DNA of 64,000 nucleotides from Arthrobacter sp. NicSoilC5 (GCF_019977395.1 NZ_AP024660.1:2666001-2730000); one strand, 5' to 3'; positions 42,594-52,146 are shown, counted from the first letter of the stretch. Translations and numbers: made by a program. The notes: generated by a model from the sequence alone, not told the origin.

Positions 42594-43426
42594 TGCTGGT
42601 CCTGACGTTCGTAGGGAATCTTTTCGCCGGCCTCGATGGCCACGGGCAGCCGGTTTTCCGCCGGCGGGAGCGGGCAGGTGGCCAGGTCCGTGTAGGCGCA
42701 CGGCAGGTTCACGGCCCTGTTGAAGTCCAGCAGGACGGACCCGTCCGCTGCCGGCACCACGGAGAGCGAGCGGTTGGCCGCGTACGTGGTCTTGCCGGAG
42801 GTCTGGTCCGTGAACAGCACCGACAGCGAGCCCGGGGCATGGCCGTTGAACGCGGTCAGCGCCAATTCCTGCCCGGCCAGTTTGAAGCGGATCTCGCCCG
42901 GGGCCTGGTACACGTGCTGGATGCCTTCGACGGCGGCGCCCACCGTGGTGGGCCGCGGCGCCTCGAACGGAACGAACGTCCCCCGCACCGCGTAGGCCGC
43001 ATCGGGCGAGTAGGCGGGCGTGCCCTGGTAGTCCCGCAGCAGCGGGTGGGAAGGGTTCCGCGGCCGGACGATGTATTCGCCGCCGCGCTTGGCCAGCTCA
43101 ATCACCGTGTCACCGGAGACCAGGTTGATGCCGCCGCGCTCCTCGATGGGGCCAAACTCCAGCGAGGTTCCGGCGGCGGTGTTCAACTCCCTGCCGTCCT
43201 GCTGCAGGCTGTCGCCCGGCTCCAAAACCACGCGGACGACGTCGGCTTCCACGCTCCAGGTGCCCGGGGCGCCGTCCAGCCGCGCGGGTTCGCTGCCCAG
43301 CCAGTGCAGGTGCGTCACCGCCAGGAACCCGTGGGGATGGGCCCGCTGCCGCTCGTGGTCCGCGTGCCATTCCTGCCAGTCGGCGTCGAAGGCCTCAAGG
43401 GCGGTGTCAGTGTGTTCTGCGTTCAT
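42590..43426 (-). CDS. DUF1684 protein
   Basis: A 278-residue member of the DUF1684 family, recognised by GFLAVTHLHWL near the N-terminus and LDFNRAVNLPCAYTDLATC with PLPPAENRLPVAIEAGEK at the C-terminus. The biochemical role is unknown. Its overlaps with both neighbours (ATGA with the binding protein upstream, GTGA with the LLM gene downstream) place it inside the uptake/oxidation operon. Confidence 0.87.
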   Translation of the reverse strand: MNAEHTDTALEAFDADWQEWHADHERQRAHPHGFLAVTHLHWLGSEPARLDGAPGTWSVEADVVRVVLEPGDSLQQDGRELNTAAGTSLEFGPIEERGGINLVSGDTVIELAKRGGEYIVRPRNPSHPLLRDYQGTPAYSPDAAYAVRGTFVPFEAPRPTTVGAAVEGIQHVYQAPGEIRFKLAGQELALTAFNGHAPGSLSVLFTDQTSGKTTYAANRSLSVVPAADGSVLLDFNRAVNLPCAYTDLATCPLPPAENRLPVAIEAGEKIPYERQDQQ

Positions 43427-44478
43427 GATGCCTTTCCTGCCTGTGAAGGAGCGGCCGTGGCCTGTGTTGCCGTGTAGTTTTCCGCTGTGATGGTTTTGGA
43501 TTCCGGCAGGGCTTCCTCTGACAGGCCCCAGCGTTCCAGGACCTTCCCGTAGGAGCCGTCCTGGATGACTTCGTTCAGCGCCTCGGAGATCACCGGTGCC
43601 AGCCCATTGCCGCGCAGCGTGGTGGCGGCTACCAGGGTCTCGGACGGCCAGCCGGCGTTGACCTTGCCCACCACTTTCAGGTCGTCACGGGTGTTTTCCC
43701 GGTACACGGTGGACGGGTACGGGGCGATGTTCAGGTCCGTGCGGCCGGAGGACAGCGCCAGGATGGTGTCGGCGTCGGACGAGTAGTACTGCAGCGTGGC
43801 CGGCGCCTTGCCCTTGGCTTCCAGCTCCTTGTTCCAGGCCAGCAGGATCTTCTCCTGGTTGGTACCGGAGCCCACGGAAATCTTCAGTCCGGAAATGTCG
43901 TCCGCGCCCTTGATGTCGTAGGTGGAGGACTTCTTCGCTTCGAACCCCATGTACGCGGCCCGGTAGCTGGCGAAGTCGAACAGCTTCACCCGGTCCTTGT
44001 TCACGCCCACGTTGGAGAACACGGCCTCGAAGTCGCCGGACTGGGTCTTCAGCGGCCAGTTCTCCCAGGACGTAACCTGGACATCCAGCTCCAGGCCCAG
44101 CTTGTCCGCCACCAGCTGGGCGATGTCCAGCTCGGAGCCGATCGGCGTCTTGTCGTCCGTGGCGTGGAAGGACAGCGGGATGGACCCGGCGGTGGTGGCC
44201 ACGGTCAGCTTGCCGTCCTTGCCGATCAGTTCCGGGACTTTGGCGGCGAGCGCGGGGTCCTTCTCCGCCCGGATCCGCTGCTGGTCCGGCGAGGTGTTGT
44301 ACACGACGCCGTTGCGGGCCGCCGTCGTCTGCGCCCCTCCGCTGGGGTTGCCGGCGGCGGACGCGCCGGGGTCCGCGCAGCCGGCGAGCGCGGCTGAGCC
44401 AAGGAGCGCGGTGCCAAGAAGGACGACGGCGGGACGCGCTGCGGGTGCGCGGCGGCGGCCGCGGGTGGGGAAAGCCAT
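43423..44478 (-). CDS. ABC transporter solute-binding lipoprotein, polar amino acid type
   Basis: A 351-residue lipoprotein with lipobox LAGC (31-34) after a basic N-terminus. The SBP family 3 fold is seen in KLTVATTAGSIPLSFHATDD, PIGSELDIAQLVADKLGLEL, FEAVFSNVGVNKDRVKLFDF and SGLKISVGSGTNQEK. It should catch an amino acid or derivative outside the cell for the ATPase and permease encoded just upstream in the operon. Confidence 0.9.
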   Translation of the reverse strand: MAFPTRGRRRAPAARPAVVLLGTALLGSAALAGCADPGASAAGNPSGGAQTTAARNGVVYNTSPDQQRIRAEKDPALAAKVPELIGKDGKLTVATTAGSIPLSFHATDDKTPIGSELDIAQLVADKLGLELDVQVTSWENWPLKTQSGDFEAVFSNVGVNKDRVKLFDFASYRAAYMGFEAKKSSTYDIKGADDISGLKISVGSGTNQEKILLAWNKELEAKGKAPATLQYYSSDADTILALSSGRTDLNIAPYPSTVYRENTRDDLKVVGKVNAGWPSETLVAATTLRGNGLAPVISEALNEVIQDGSYGKVLERWGLSEEALPESKTITAENYTATQATAAPSQAGKAS

Positions 44479-44487
44479 GGGAGTTCC

Positions 44488-45297
44488 TTAGATGTTGAAG
44501 GCCGGTTCGAGCACCTTGGAGAAGAAGCTCCGGGTGCGCGGTTCCTGGGGGTTACTGAAGATGTCCTGCGGGGTGCCCTGTTCCACGATCTGGCCCTGGT
44601 CCATGAACACCACGGTGTCCGCCACGTCGCGGGCGAAGCCCATCTCGTGGGTGACGATGATCAGCGTGGTGCCGGACGTGGCGAGCTCGCGGATGACGTC
44701 CAGGACCTCGTTGACCAGCTCCGGGTCAAGGGCGGAGGTGGGCTCGTCGAACAGCAGGATCTTGGGGTCCAGGGCCAGCGCGCGGGCAATCGCCACGCGC
44801 TGCTGCTGGCCGCCGGAGAGCTGGCGCGGGTAGGCGTCAGCCCGGTCCTTGAGGCCAACCCGGTCCAGCAGCTCCAGGCCGCGGCGGCGGGCTTCCGCCT
44901 TGGAGCGGCCCTGCGCTACCACCGGCGCTTCCGCCACGTTCTCCAGCGCGGTGAGGTGCGGGAACAGGTTGAAGTTCTGGAACACCATGCCGATTTCGGT
45001 GCGCTGTTTCAGGATCTCCTTTTCGCGCAGTTCGTGCAGCCGGTCACCCCGGACCTCATAACCCACCAGCTGCCCGTCGATGGTGATGTGGCCGCCGTCC
45101 ACCTTTTCCAGGTGGTTGATGGTCCGCAGCAGGGTGGACTTTCCGGATCCGGAGGGGCCCACGATCACGGCCACTCCCCCGGGTTCCACCGTGAGGCTGA
45201 CGCCTTTGAGGACTTCGGTGGTTCCGAAGGATTTGCGGACGCCGGTGATCTCCACCAGGCCGCGGGTGGCGGCGGGGGCGGTAAGGGTGTCAGTCAT
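44488..45297 (-). CDS. ABC transporter ATPase, polar amino acid type
   Basis: A 269-residue GlnQ/TcyC-type ATPase. Walker [10 protein letters not shown] is at 47-55, Q-loop [17 protein letters not shown], signature [16 protein letters not shown], Walker [17 protein letters not shown] and the switch [13 protein letters not shown]. The ATG overlaps the permease stop by one base (TGATG). It powers import of the ligand bound by the lipoprotein. Confidence 0.93.
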   Translation of the reverse strand: MTDTLTAPAATRGLVEITGVRKSFGTTEVLKGVSLTVEPGGVAVIVGPSGSGKSTLLRTINHLEKVDGGHITIDGQLVGYEVRGDRLHELREKEILKQRTEIGMVFQNFNLFPHLTALENVAEAPVVAQGRSKAEARRRGLELLDRVGLKDRADAYPRQLSGGQQQRVAIARALALDPKILLFDEPTSALDPELVNEVLDVIRELATSGTTLIIVTHEMGFARDVADTVVFMDQGQIVEQGTPQDIFSNPQEPRTRSFFSKVLEPAFNI

Positions 45298-46325
45298 CAG
45301 GAGTTCCTCCGGGTGGGGACTGCCGCGTGGGTGGCGAAGAATTTGCGGGCCTTCTGCAGGGGCGTCAGCGGCAGGTTCCGCACCGCGCCCTTGGAGTAGT
45401 GCCGTTCGATGTAGTACTGGAAGACGCTCAGCCCGGAGGTGATCACGATGTACCAGAGGGTGGCCACCAGCAGCAGCGGCAGGACCTGCTGCGTGCGGTT
45501 GTAGATGACCTGCACGGTGTAGAACAGCTCGGAGTAGGCCAGGACGTAGACGATCGAGGTGCCCTTGACCAAGCCGATGATCTCGTTGAACGCGGTGGGC
45601 AGGATGGCGCGCATGGCCTGCGGCAGGACGATCCGGGTGGAGCGGCGCCAGGCCGGGATGCCCAGGGCGGCCGCGGCTTCCAGCTGGCCCTGGTCCACGG
45701 AGAGGATGCCGCCGCGGATGATCTCCGCCGAGTAGGCCGCCTGGTTCAGGGTCAGCCCCAGCACTGCTGCCGCGAACTGGCTGATCAGTGTGGTGGTCTG
45801 GACCTCGAAGAAGCGGACATCGGTGAACGGGATGCCCAGGCTGATCTTCTCGTAGAGGTAGCCCAGGTTGTACCAGAGGAGCATCTGGACCAGCAGCGGC
45901 GTGGACCTGAAGATCCAGGAGAACGTCCAGGACACCGAGACCAACAGCGGCGACGCGGAGAGCCGCATCAGGGCCAGGATGAATCCGAGCACGAACCCCA
46001 GGACGCCGGAGATGGCGGTCAGCTTGAGCGTTTCCACCAGGCCGTTGACCACGGACTGGGCGGTGAACCACTGCGCCACCACACCCCACTCCCAGCGCGG
46101 GTTGGTGGCCAGGGACCAGGCCACCGCCAGGACGCCGAGCGCGACGACGGCGGTCCCCACCCAGCGCCATGGATGCTTTGCTGCCACTACCCGGAAGGAC
46201 GAGTAGTCCGGGGCCTGCCGGGTGGCCGCCCCTTCTTCTGGCCGTCCGGTTTTCGGTGGCGTTTCCGCCGGCGGTGCCGGCTGCGGCTGTCGTGACTGCG
46301 CCACGGTCGTTGCTGCTGAACTCAT
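45297..46325 (-). CDS. ABC transporter permease, polar amino acid type (HEQRo)
   Basis: A 342-residue permease and first gene of the leftward operon. A long Pro-rich hydrophilic N-terminus (about 45 residues) precedes the membrane domain. Hallmarks: [31 protein letters not shown] [39 protein letters not shown] with [20 protein letters not shown] (coupling loop). It works as a homodimer or with itself, because no second permease gene is present. Confidence 0.9.
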   Translation of the reverse strand: MSSAATTVAQSRQPQPAPPAETPPKTGRPEEGAATRQAPDYSSFRVVAAKHPWRWVGTAVVALGVLAVAWSLATNPRWEWGVVAQWFTAQSVVNGLVETLKLTAISGVLGFVLGFILALMRLSASPLLVSVSWTFSWIFRSTPLLVQMLLWYNLGYLYEKISLGIPFTDVRFFEVQTTTLISQFAAAVLGLTLNQAAYSAEIIRGGILSVDQGQLEAAAALGIPAWRRSTRIVLPQAMRAILPTAFNEIIGLVKGTSIVYVLAYSELFYTVQVIYNRTQQVLPLLLVATLWYIVITSGLSVFQYYIERHYSKGAVRNLPLTPLQKARKFFATHAAVPTRRNS

Positions 46326-46503
46326 GTGCCACCTCGCTTCTGGTCGTGGGATCCGGTTGGGCTGTTGCCCCGGGTGGGACCGGGCGGCCCCTTGCTGGCT
46401 GCAAATCTAGGACCGGCCGGAACGGGCCAGCAAGGCGGCAGGTTGCAATAGTTCACGGGGCTTCGTACGGCGTCATGAGTCGGTTTTTTGCGTCCCGTAA
46501 CGT

Positions 46504-46558
46504 GCCGTGACGCGGAGTTAACGGCCGTGACCAGGCGCTCGACCGGCGTCGTCACGGC
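46504..46558. promoter_or_regulatory. Cluster of GCCGTGAC elements in a divergent promoter region
   Basis: GCCGTGAC occurs at 46504-46511 and 46524-46531, and inverted (GTCACGGC) at 46551-46558, directly before a TAGCAT -10-like box at 46563. It probably marks a regulator site for the FAD protein gene, the importer operon or both. Confidence 0.5.
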
Positions 46559-46605
46559 TGCCTAGCATGGGCACTCAATCCAGCCCCCCGCCGTCAGGAG
46601 CACCC

Positions 46606-48564
46606 ATGCCAGCCACCATCCCGGCCATCGTCTTCATTGGCGGCGGACCGCGCACGGCCGGCGTACTGGAACGGATCGCGGCCAACCGGCCGGACGTCTT
46701 CGCGGGCCCGCTGCAGATCCATGTGGTGGAACCGCACGTCCCCGGCTCCGGCCGAATCTGGCGGTACGACCAGGACCCCGGCCTCCTGCTGAACTCCATG
46801 GCGGCGGACATCACCATGTTCACGGACGCGTCCGTGGACTGCGCCGGCCCGGCGGCACCGGGGCCGGGCCTGGCCGAATGGACCGCCGGCGTCCTGGATG
46901 CCACCATCATCGACGTGCCGGACTTCCCGCAGCAGCTGTGGGACCAGCTCCGCGCGCTGACCGGCACCACCTTCCCCACCCGCCAGCTGCAGAGCCAGTA
47001 CCTGGAGTGGTTCTTCCGCCGGGCCGCCAAATCGCTGGGCCGCAGCGTGACGGTCCACCGGACCACCGCCCTCGGCATTGCCGTGGATGGCGGCCACGAG
47101 GTGGAGCTGGCCAATGGCCGGACGCTGCACGCGGACATCGTCGTCACCGCCTTGGGGCATACGAACTCCCGCCCTGACGCCGTCTCCGCCGGGTACTCGG
47201 ACTTCGCCGCCCGGCACGGCGGCTACCACGCTGCACCCAGCTACACCACCGACGTCGACTACTCCCCCATCGCCCCCGGGCAGGACGTGATCGTCGCCGG
47301 GATGGGCCTGGCGTTCGTTGACCTGCTGGTCCTCCTCATGGAGGGGCGCGGCGGCAGGTTCCAGGAAACGGACGACGGCGGGCTGCGCTACCTTCCGTCA
47401 GGACGGGAACCACGGCTGTGGGCAGGGTCCCGCCGCGGGGTGCCGTACCACTCCAAGATTTCCGCCTCCCTGCGGGGCCAGGCTCCGGGGCCGCTGCGCT
47501 TCTTCACCGCGGATGTCGTCCAGGAGTTGCTGCAGCAGCACGGCGAGCTGGACTTCCGGCAGCACCTCTGGCCGCTCATCGCCAAGGAAGCCGGGTATTA
47601 CTACTACCGCGAACTCCTCACCGGCAGCCCGGAGCGCGGGGCCATGGAATGGGAAGTGTTTGCCGCCCGTTATGCGGAGGTGGACTGGTACAGCGGCGAA
47701 CGCGCGGACCTCGTGGCGGCTGCCGTGCCGGACCCGGGCCTGCACCTGGACCTGGAACGGCTGGACCGGCCTTTCGATGGTGTCCACTTTGCCGGCCACC
47801 AGGAACTGCAGGACGCGGTGGCCCGGTACATCGACGACGACCTGGCCCTGCGGGACAGCCCGGACCATCCGGAAACCCTGGCCCTGTTCCTTGCCCTGCT
47901 GCACGTGTACATGGAGGTGGGGCGCGTGGTTCCGGCGGAGCGCCTCAACGCGAAGTCCCAGCAGGTCATTCACGGCTGGTGGCATGGCTTCTTCAGCTTC
48001 GTGGACTCCGGTCCGCCGCCGCACCGCCTCCGCCAGATGCTGGCGCTGCACCGGGCCGGTCTGCTGCAGTTCCTCGGCCCGGGCCTGGAGATATCCACCG
48101 ACGACGCCAGCGGCACCTTCCGCGCCACCTCCCCGCAGTCCGGTGTTTCGGTTTCCGCCACCGCGCTGATTGAGGCGCGGCTGCCGTCCACGTCGGTGGC
48201 CCGCTCCCTCAACCCAGTGCTTTCTTCGCTGTATGACGGCGGACTGGGCAGCGAGCAGCAACTGCTGACCTCGGACGGCATCCACTCCACCGGTAAGCTG
48301 CTGGTCTCGTCCGGACACCACCTGGTGGACGCGGAAGGCCGGGCCCAGGCCACCCTCTTCGGCGTTGGCCCCGGAACCTCCGGCTGGGGTGCCGGCGCCT
48401 TTGCCAGGCCCAACACCAACGCGGCACCCTTCCGGGAAAACGACGCCCTGGCCCGGAGCCTCCTCGGCGTTGCCCGGGACATCGCCGCCCAGGGCCCGGC
48501 GGCCCATGCAGCCACCGCGCAGGACAAAATAACTCCAGAACCAGCCGCCATCGGAAAGGGCTAG
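46606..48564 (+). CDS. FAD/NAD(P)-binding protein (COG4529-like)
   Basis: A 652-residue protein. The ATG at 46606 was chosen because AGGAG lies 5 nt before it; an earlier in-frame ATG at 46567 lacks one. The N-terminal dinucleotide fold starts at once (AIVFIGGGPRTAGVLERIAA), and a second nucleotide segment follows later (DVIVAGMGLAFVDLLVLLME). The C-terminus has LFGVGPGTSGWGAGAFARPN. It belongs to the NAD_binding_9/COG4529 group, whose chemistry is mostly undefined. It is divergent from the importer-monooxygenase operon and overlaps functionally with it by location. It could be a flavin N- or S-oxygenase. Confidence 0.85.
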   Translation: MPATIPAIVFIGGGPRTAGVLERIAANRPDVFAGPLQIHVVEPHVPGSGRIWRYDQDPGLLLNSMAADITMFTDASVDCAGPAAPGPGLAEWTAGVLDATIIDVPDFPQQLWDQLRALTGTTFPTRQLQSQYLEWFFRRAAKSLGRSVTVHRTTALGIAVDGGHEVELANGRTLHADIVVTALGHTNSRPDAVSAGYSDFAARHGGYHAAPSYTTDVDYSPIAPGQDVIVAGMGLAFVDLLVLLMEGRGGRFQETDDGGLRYLPSGREPRLWAGSRRGVPYHSKISASLRGQAPGPLRFFTADVVQELLQQHGELDFRQHLWPLIAKEAGYYYYRELLTGSPERGAMEWEVFAARYAEVDWYSGERADLVAAAVPDPGLHLDLERLDRPFDGVHFAGHQELQDAVARYIDDDLALRDSPDHPETLALFLALLHVYMEVGRVVPAERLNAKSQQVIHGWWHGFFSFVDSGPPPHRLRQMLALHRAGLLQFLGPGLEISTDDASGTFRATSPQSGVSVSATALIEARLPSTSVARSLNPVLSSLYDGGLGSEQQLLTSDGIHSTGKLLVSSGHHLVDAEGRAQATLFGVGPGTSGWGAGAFARPNTNAAPFRENDALARSLLGVARDIAAQGPAAHAATAQDKITPEPAAIGKG

Positions 48565-48568
48565 CACC

Positions 48569-49120
48569 ATGACAGCAGAACCCGGGCTCAAGCCCCGCCC
48601 CCTCGATCCCGCCAGGCTTTCGGTCCTCAGCCTGCCCATGCACGATCCGCGGGTCCGGCCGCTCCTGGACGAGCTCGCCGTCGAATATGACACCCGCTAT
48701 GGGGACCTGTTTGGGCGCACCGCTGCCGCGGACGAGCTGAACCGCTACCCCGCGGCGGAATTCGAGGAGCCGCATGGTGCGCTGCTGGTGGTGCAGGAGG
48801 ACGGCGAGTCGATCGCCGGCGGCGCGTTCCGCCGCTCTGACGACGCCACCGCGGAACTGAAGCGGATCTGGACACACTCAGCCCACCGTCGTCGTGGTTT
48901 AGCCCGGCTGGTCCTGGCCGAGCTCGAAGCCCTCGCCGCTGCCCGCGGCTACACCCGGCTGTACCTGACCACCGGGCCGCGCCAGCCGGAAGCCAAGCAC
49001 CTGTACCTCACCACGGGATACCAGGCACAGTTCGACCTGGACGCAGACCCGGAAACCATCGGGCCGCTGGCCTTCACCAAGGAGCTGCCCACCGTCCCAC
49101 GGGACGCACGGGCGAGCTGA
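48569..49120 (+). CDS. GNAT-family N-acetyltransferase
   Basis: A 183-residue acetyltransferase starting 4 nt after the FAD-protein stop. The acetyl-CoA site is seen in AELKRIWTHSAHRRRGLARL (about 90-109), followed by VLAELEALAAARGYTRLYLT. In Bacillus, an acetyltransferase (SnaA/YtmI) N-acetylates S-modified cysteines before monooxygenase attack. The same role is plausible here because the divergent operon has the importer and monooxygenases (inference). Confidence 0.88.
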   Translation: MTAEPGLKPRPLDPARLSVLSLPMHDPRVRPLLDELAVEYDTRYGDLFGRTAAADELNRYPAAEFEEPHGALLVVQEDGESIAGGAFRRSDDATAELKRIWTHSAHRRRGLARLVLAELEALAAARGYTRLYLTTGPRQPEAKHLYLTTGYQAQFDLDADPETIGPLAFTKELPTVPRDARAS

Positions 49121-49156
49121 CCGGCCGGATGCCACCCCATCACGGGCACCCGCCGC

Positions 49157-49162
49157 TAAGCT
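49157..49162 (+). promoter_or_regulatory. -10 box (TAAGCT), leaderless start of the DUF853 gene
   Basis: TAAGCT lies 6 nt before the ATG at 49169 and there is no ribosome site. Confidence 0.5.
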
Positions 49163-49168
49163 AGCGCC

Positions 49169-50959
49169 ATGGCCACCAAAACCACAGCAGAGAAGCTTGC
49201 CACCATCCAGCAGGGCTACACGCTGGAAGGCGCCACCATCGAACTGGGAGCCGCCATCATCGACGGCGAACTCCACAAGGACGCGCCGGTGCGGCTGCCG
49301 CTGGCCATGATGAACCGGCACGGGCTGGTGGCCGGAGCCACCGGTACCGGCAAAACCGTCACGCTGCACATGATGGCCGAGCAGCTGTCCACGGCAGGCG
49401 TGCCCGTGTTCCTGGCCGACATCAAAGGTGACCTTTCCGGCCTGGCGACGGCCGCCGTCGGCAGCGACAAACTCAGGGCCCGCACGGACAGCATCGGCCA
49501 GGCGTGGCAGGGGAAGACGTTCCCCGTGGAATTCCTCGCGCTGGGCGGCGACGGCAACGGCGTGCCGGTCCGCGCCACGATCACCTCCTTCGGACCCATC
49601 CTGCTCTCCCGGATCATGGAACTGAATGACACCCAGGAGTCCAGCCTGCAGCTGGTGTTCTACTTCGCGGACAAGAACGGCCTGGAGCTGATCGACCTCA
49701 AGGACCTCCGCGCCGTCATCCAGTTCCTCACCTCGGACGAGGGCAAAGACAAGCTCGAGGAACTCGGCGGCCTGTCCAAGGCCACCGCCGGCGTGATCCT
49801 GCGCGAGATCGTGAACCTGGAAGCCCAGGGGCTGGAAAAGTTCTTCGGCGAACCGGAGTTCGACACCGCCGAACTCCTGCGGACCGCCCCCGACGGCCGC
49901 GGCGTGGTCACCTGCCTGGAACTGCCCACCCTGCAGACCAAGCCCATGCTGTTCTCCACCTTCCTGATGTGGCTGCTGGCGGACCTGTTCGAGGACCTCC
50001 CCGAGGCCGGCGACCTGGACAAGCCCAAGCTGGTGTTCTTCCTCGACGAAGCCCACCTGCTGTTCAACGGCGCCAGCAAAGCCTTCCTGGACGCCATCAC
50101 CACCACGGTCCGGCTGATCCGGTCCAAGGGCGTGGGCATCTTCTTCGTCACCCAGACACCCAAGGACGTCCCCGCCGATGTCCTGGGCCAGCTCGCCAAC
50201 CGGGTCCAGCACGCCCTGCGTGCCTTCACCCCCGAGGACGCCAAGGCCCTCAAGGCCACGGTGTCCACCTTCCCCCTCAGCGACTATGACCTCGAAGAGA
50301 CGCTGACCTCGGCGGGCATCGGGGAGGCCGTCATCACCGTCATGAACGAAAAGGGCGCACCCACTCCGGTGGCGCTCACCCGGCTGCGCGCCCCGGAATC
50401 CGTCATGGGCCCCAGCGAGGACGCCCTGGTGCGCAGCACGGTGGCGGGTTCGGCGCTGCTGGGCAAGTACGGAACCGCGGTGGACAACCCGTCCGCCTAC
50501 GAAAAACTCAACGGCAAGGCCGCGGCGCCCACAGGACCGGCGGCATCAGCACCTCCTGCCGGCGCGCCTGACACCGGGGCAGCTTCCGCCGGTACCTCGG
50601 GTGCGCCTGGCGCGTACGACGTTGACGCCGAGGCCCGCCGGATCGAGGAGGAGATCCTGGGCAGGCCCAGCAGCAGGCCCGCGCAGGCACCCGAACCCCA
50701 ATACACCGAGCCCCAATACGACGAACCGCGGACCTCCGAGTCCAAGCCGCGTGCGAAGGCGCCCCGGACACGCCAGTCCCAGCCCCGCCAGCCGGAGCCG
50801 CAGCCGCAGCCGGGCGGCATGATGGGTGACCTTGGCGGAGTCCTCGGCGGCGCCCTGGGCGGCGGGCTGAAGAGCATGGCGCGGTCCATGGGGACGCAGT
50901 TGGGCCGCGAACTGCTCCGCGGAGTGTTCGGAACCTCGTCCCGGCGCCGCCGCCGCTGA
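49169..50959 (+). CDS. HerA-like ATPase, DUF853 family
   Basis: A 596-residue P-loop ATPase. Walker A GATGTGKT is at 56-63, then PVFLADIKGDLSGLA, Walker B KLVFFLDEAHLLF (about 287-299) and FVTQTPKDVPADVLGQLANR. These define the DUF853/HerA-FtsK relatives. After residue about 450 comes a Pro/Gln/Ala-rich flexible region with repeated PQY/EPQ units, a Gly-rich helix (GDLGGVLGGALGGGLKSM) and a five-arginine end. Its role is unknown; DNA pumping or processing is suggested by homology to HerA. It stands alone, with no NurA-like nuclease beside it. Confidence 0.88.
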   Translation: MATKTTAEKLATIQQGYTLEGATIELGAAIIDGELHKDAPVRLPLAMMNRHGLVAGATGTGKTVTLHMMAEQLSTAGVPVFLADIKGDLSGLATAAVGSDKLRARTDSIGQAWQGKTFPVEFLALGGDGNGVPVRATITSFGPILLSRIMELNDTQESSLQLVFYFADKNGLELIDLKDLRAVIQFLTSDEGKDKLEELGGLSKATAGVILREIVNLEAQGLEKFFGEPEFDTAELLRTAPDGRGVVTCLELPTLQTKPMLFSTFLMWLLADLFEDLPEAGDLDKPKLVFFLDEAHLLFNGASKAFLDAITTTVRLIRSKGVGIFFVTQTPKDVPADVLGQLANRVQHALRAFTPEDAKALKATVSTFPLSDYDLEETLTSAGIGEAVITVMNEKGAPTPVALTRLRAPESVMGPSEDALVRSTVAGSALLGKYGTAVDNPSAYEKLNGKAAAPTGPAASAPPAGAPDTGAASAGTSGAPGAYDVDAEARRIEEEILGRPSSRPAQAPEPQYTEPQYDEPRTSESKPRAKAPRTRQSQPRQPEPQPQPGGMMGDLGGVLGGALGGGLKSMARSMGTQLGRELLRGVFGTSSRRRRR

Positions 50960-51093
50960 CCCTGCCCTTGGTGTCCCGGGCCTCAGCCAAGGCTCCTGTC
51001 GGCCCGCATCCTGGGCGCCGCCGTCGGGCGTTACGTAGGTGGTGTCCGCCGGATTAGGGGGACACCAACTTTAGAGTGCGTCCGCACTGACGT

Positions 51094-51099
51094 TACTGT
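51094..51099 (+). promoter_or_regulatory. -10 box (TACTGT), leaderless GTG start
   Basis: TACTGT lies 7 nt before the GTG at 51107, the same arrangement as at betB. Confidence 0.45.
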
Positions 51100-51106
51100 G
51101 TAGAAC

Positions 51107-52105
51107 GTGCAGATGAGTCAAGCGTTGGTGAGGATCGCGGCCGGATGGCTGCTGGGCCTCATGCTTGCCGTCGCCGCAGCCATTGTGGCCATCAACGTGG
51201 TGAACAATACCGTTGCCAGTCCGCAGCAGCCGGTCAGGGAATACCTGGACGCGCTCAAGAGCGGGGACGGCGGGCGTGCGCTGGGGATCCTGCGGGCCGC
51301 AGTTCCGCCCAGCAACGCCGCCATGCTGGATGGCAGTGGGTTGCAGACCGCGGCCTCCCGCGTCACCAATGTGTCCATCGGGGACCCGCAGGAACGCCCG
51401 GGGAACCAGGTCATGGTGCCCATGGAATACACCATTGACGGCAGCCGGCTGCACACTGAATTCCTGCTGCAGAAGACCGGTACCGAGTGGCTGTTCTTCA
51501 ACACGTGGGCATTCGTCCCGTCGCGGCTGCCCACCGTTGATATCACCGTGGTCAACGGCAACGAGGCCGTGGTGAACGGTGTTCCGGTGAACATGCCCAA
51601 CGGCCGCAATTCCTTCGCCGTGTTCTACCCGGGCGAGTATGAGGCCTCCCTGGATGGGCAGTACTTCTCGGCCCCCGCCACGCGTGCCACGGTCACCGCA
51701 AAGGACGCCCCGGTGGCGCCGCTGAACCTGCTGACCCAGGCCACGGACAAGCTGAAGAACGATGTTGCCGCCAAGGTCAGGGAATTCCTGGACGGCTGCG
51801 CGGCCGAGGCCGTGAAGGAACAGAAGCTCCAGCCGGACTGCCCCTTCTATTACGCCAGCAACAACCGGGTCCAGGACGGCACTATCCGCTGGACCGTCAC
51901 CGAGTACCCGGGGGTATCGGTGGAGCCGTTCGACGGCCGATGGGTAGTGTCGCCGCTGGACGGCAAAGCCAAGGTTGAGGCGCTCCAGCAGAACGCCTTC
52001 ACCGGGGCCTGGTACCCGCTGGACGCGGAGGTGGACTTCAGCTTCACCACCCGCCTGGACGTCTCCGGTGACACGGTCAAGGTCACCCCGCAGCTGAGCT
52101 TCTAG
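51107..52105 (+). CDS. Membrane-anchored extracytoplasmic protein, unknown function
   Basis: A 332-residue protein. A single N-terminal hydrophobic helix (about residues 10-33: AAGWLLGLMLAVAAAIVAIN) acts as signal anchor. The remainder is soluble and probably outside the membrane: an NTF2/DUF4878-like start (QPVREYLDALKSGDGGRALG) and beta-rich repeats (PVNMPNGRNSFAVFYPGEYE). I do not recognise a named family. It stands alone between the DUF853 gene and the AbiEi-like gene. Confidence 0.78.
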   Translation: MQMSQALVRIAAGWLLGLMLAVAAAIVAINVVNNTVASPQQPVREYLDALKSGDGGRALGILRAAVPPSNAAMLDGSGLQTAASRVTNVSIGDPQERPGNQVMVPMEYTIDGSRLHTEFLLQKTGTEWLFFNTWAFVPSRLPTVDITVVNGNEAVVNGVPVNMPNGRNSFAVFYPGEYEASLDGQYFSAPATRATVTAKDAPVAPLNLLTQATDKLKNDVAAKVREFLDGCAAEAVKEQKLQPDCPFYYASNNRVQDGTIRWTVTEYPGVSVEPFDGRWVVSPLDGKAKVEALQQNAFTGAWYPLDAEVDFSFTTRLDVSGDTVKVTPQLSF

Positions 52106-52124
52106 CCTGCCGCCTGTGCCGTGC

Positions 52125-52146
52125 GCGTCACGCAGGGCACGCTTTC
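52125..52146 (+). repeat. 22-bp repeat, copy 1
   Basis: Starts GCGTCACGCAGGGCACG and ends CTTTC. Together with copy 2 (inverted, 52205) it forms a long hairpin-capable pair just after the 51.1-kb gene. Confidence 0.7.
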
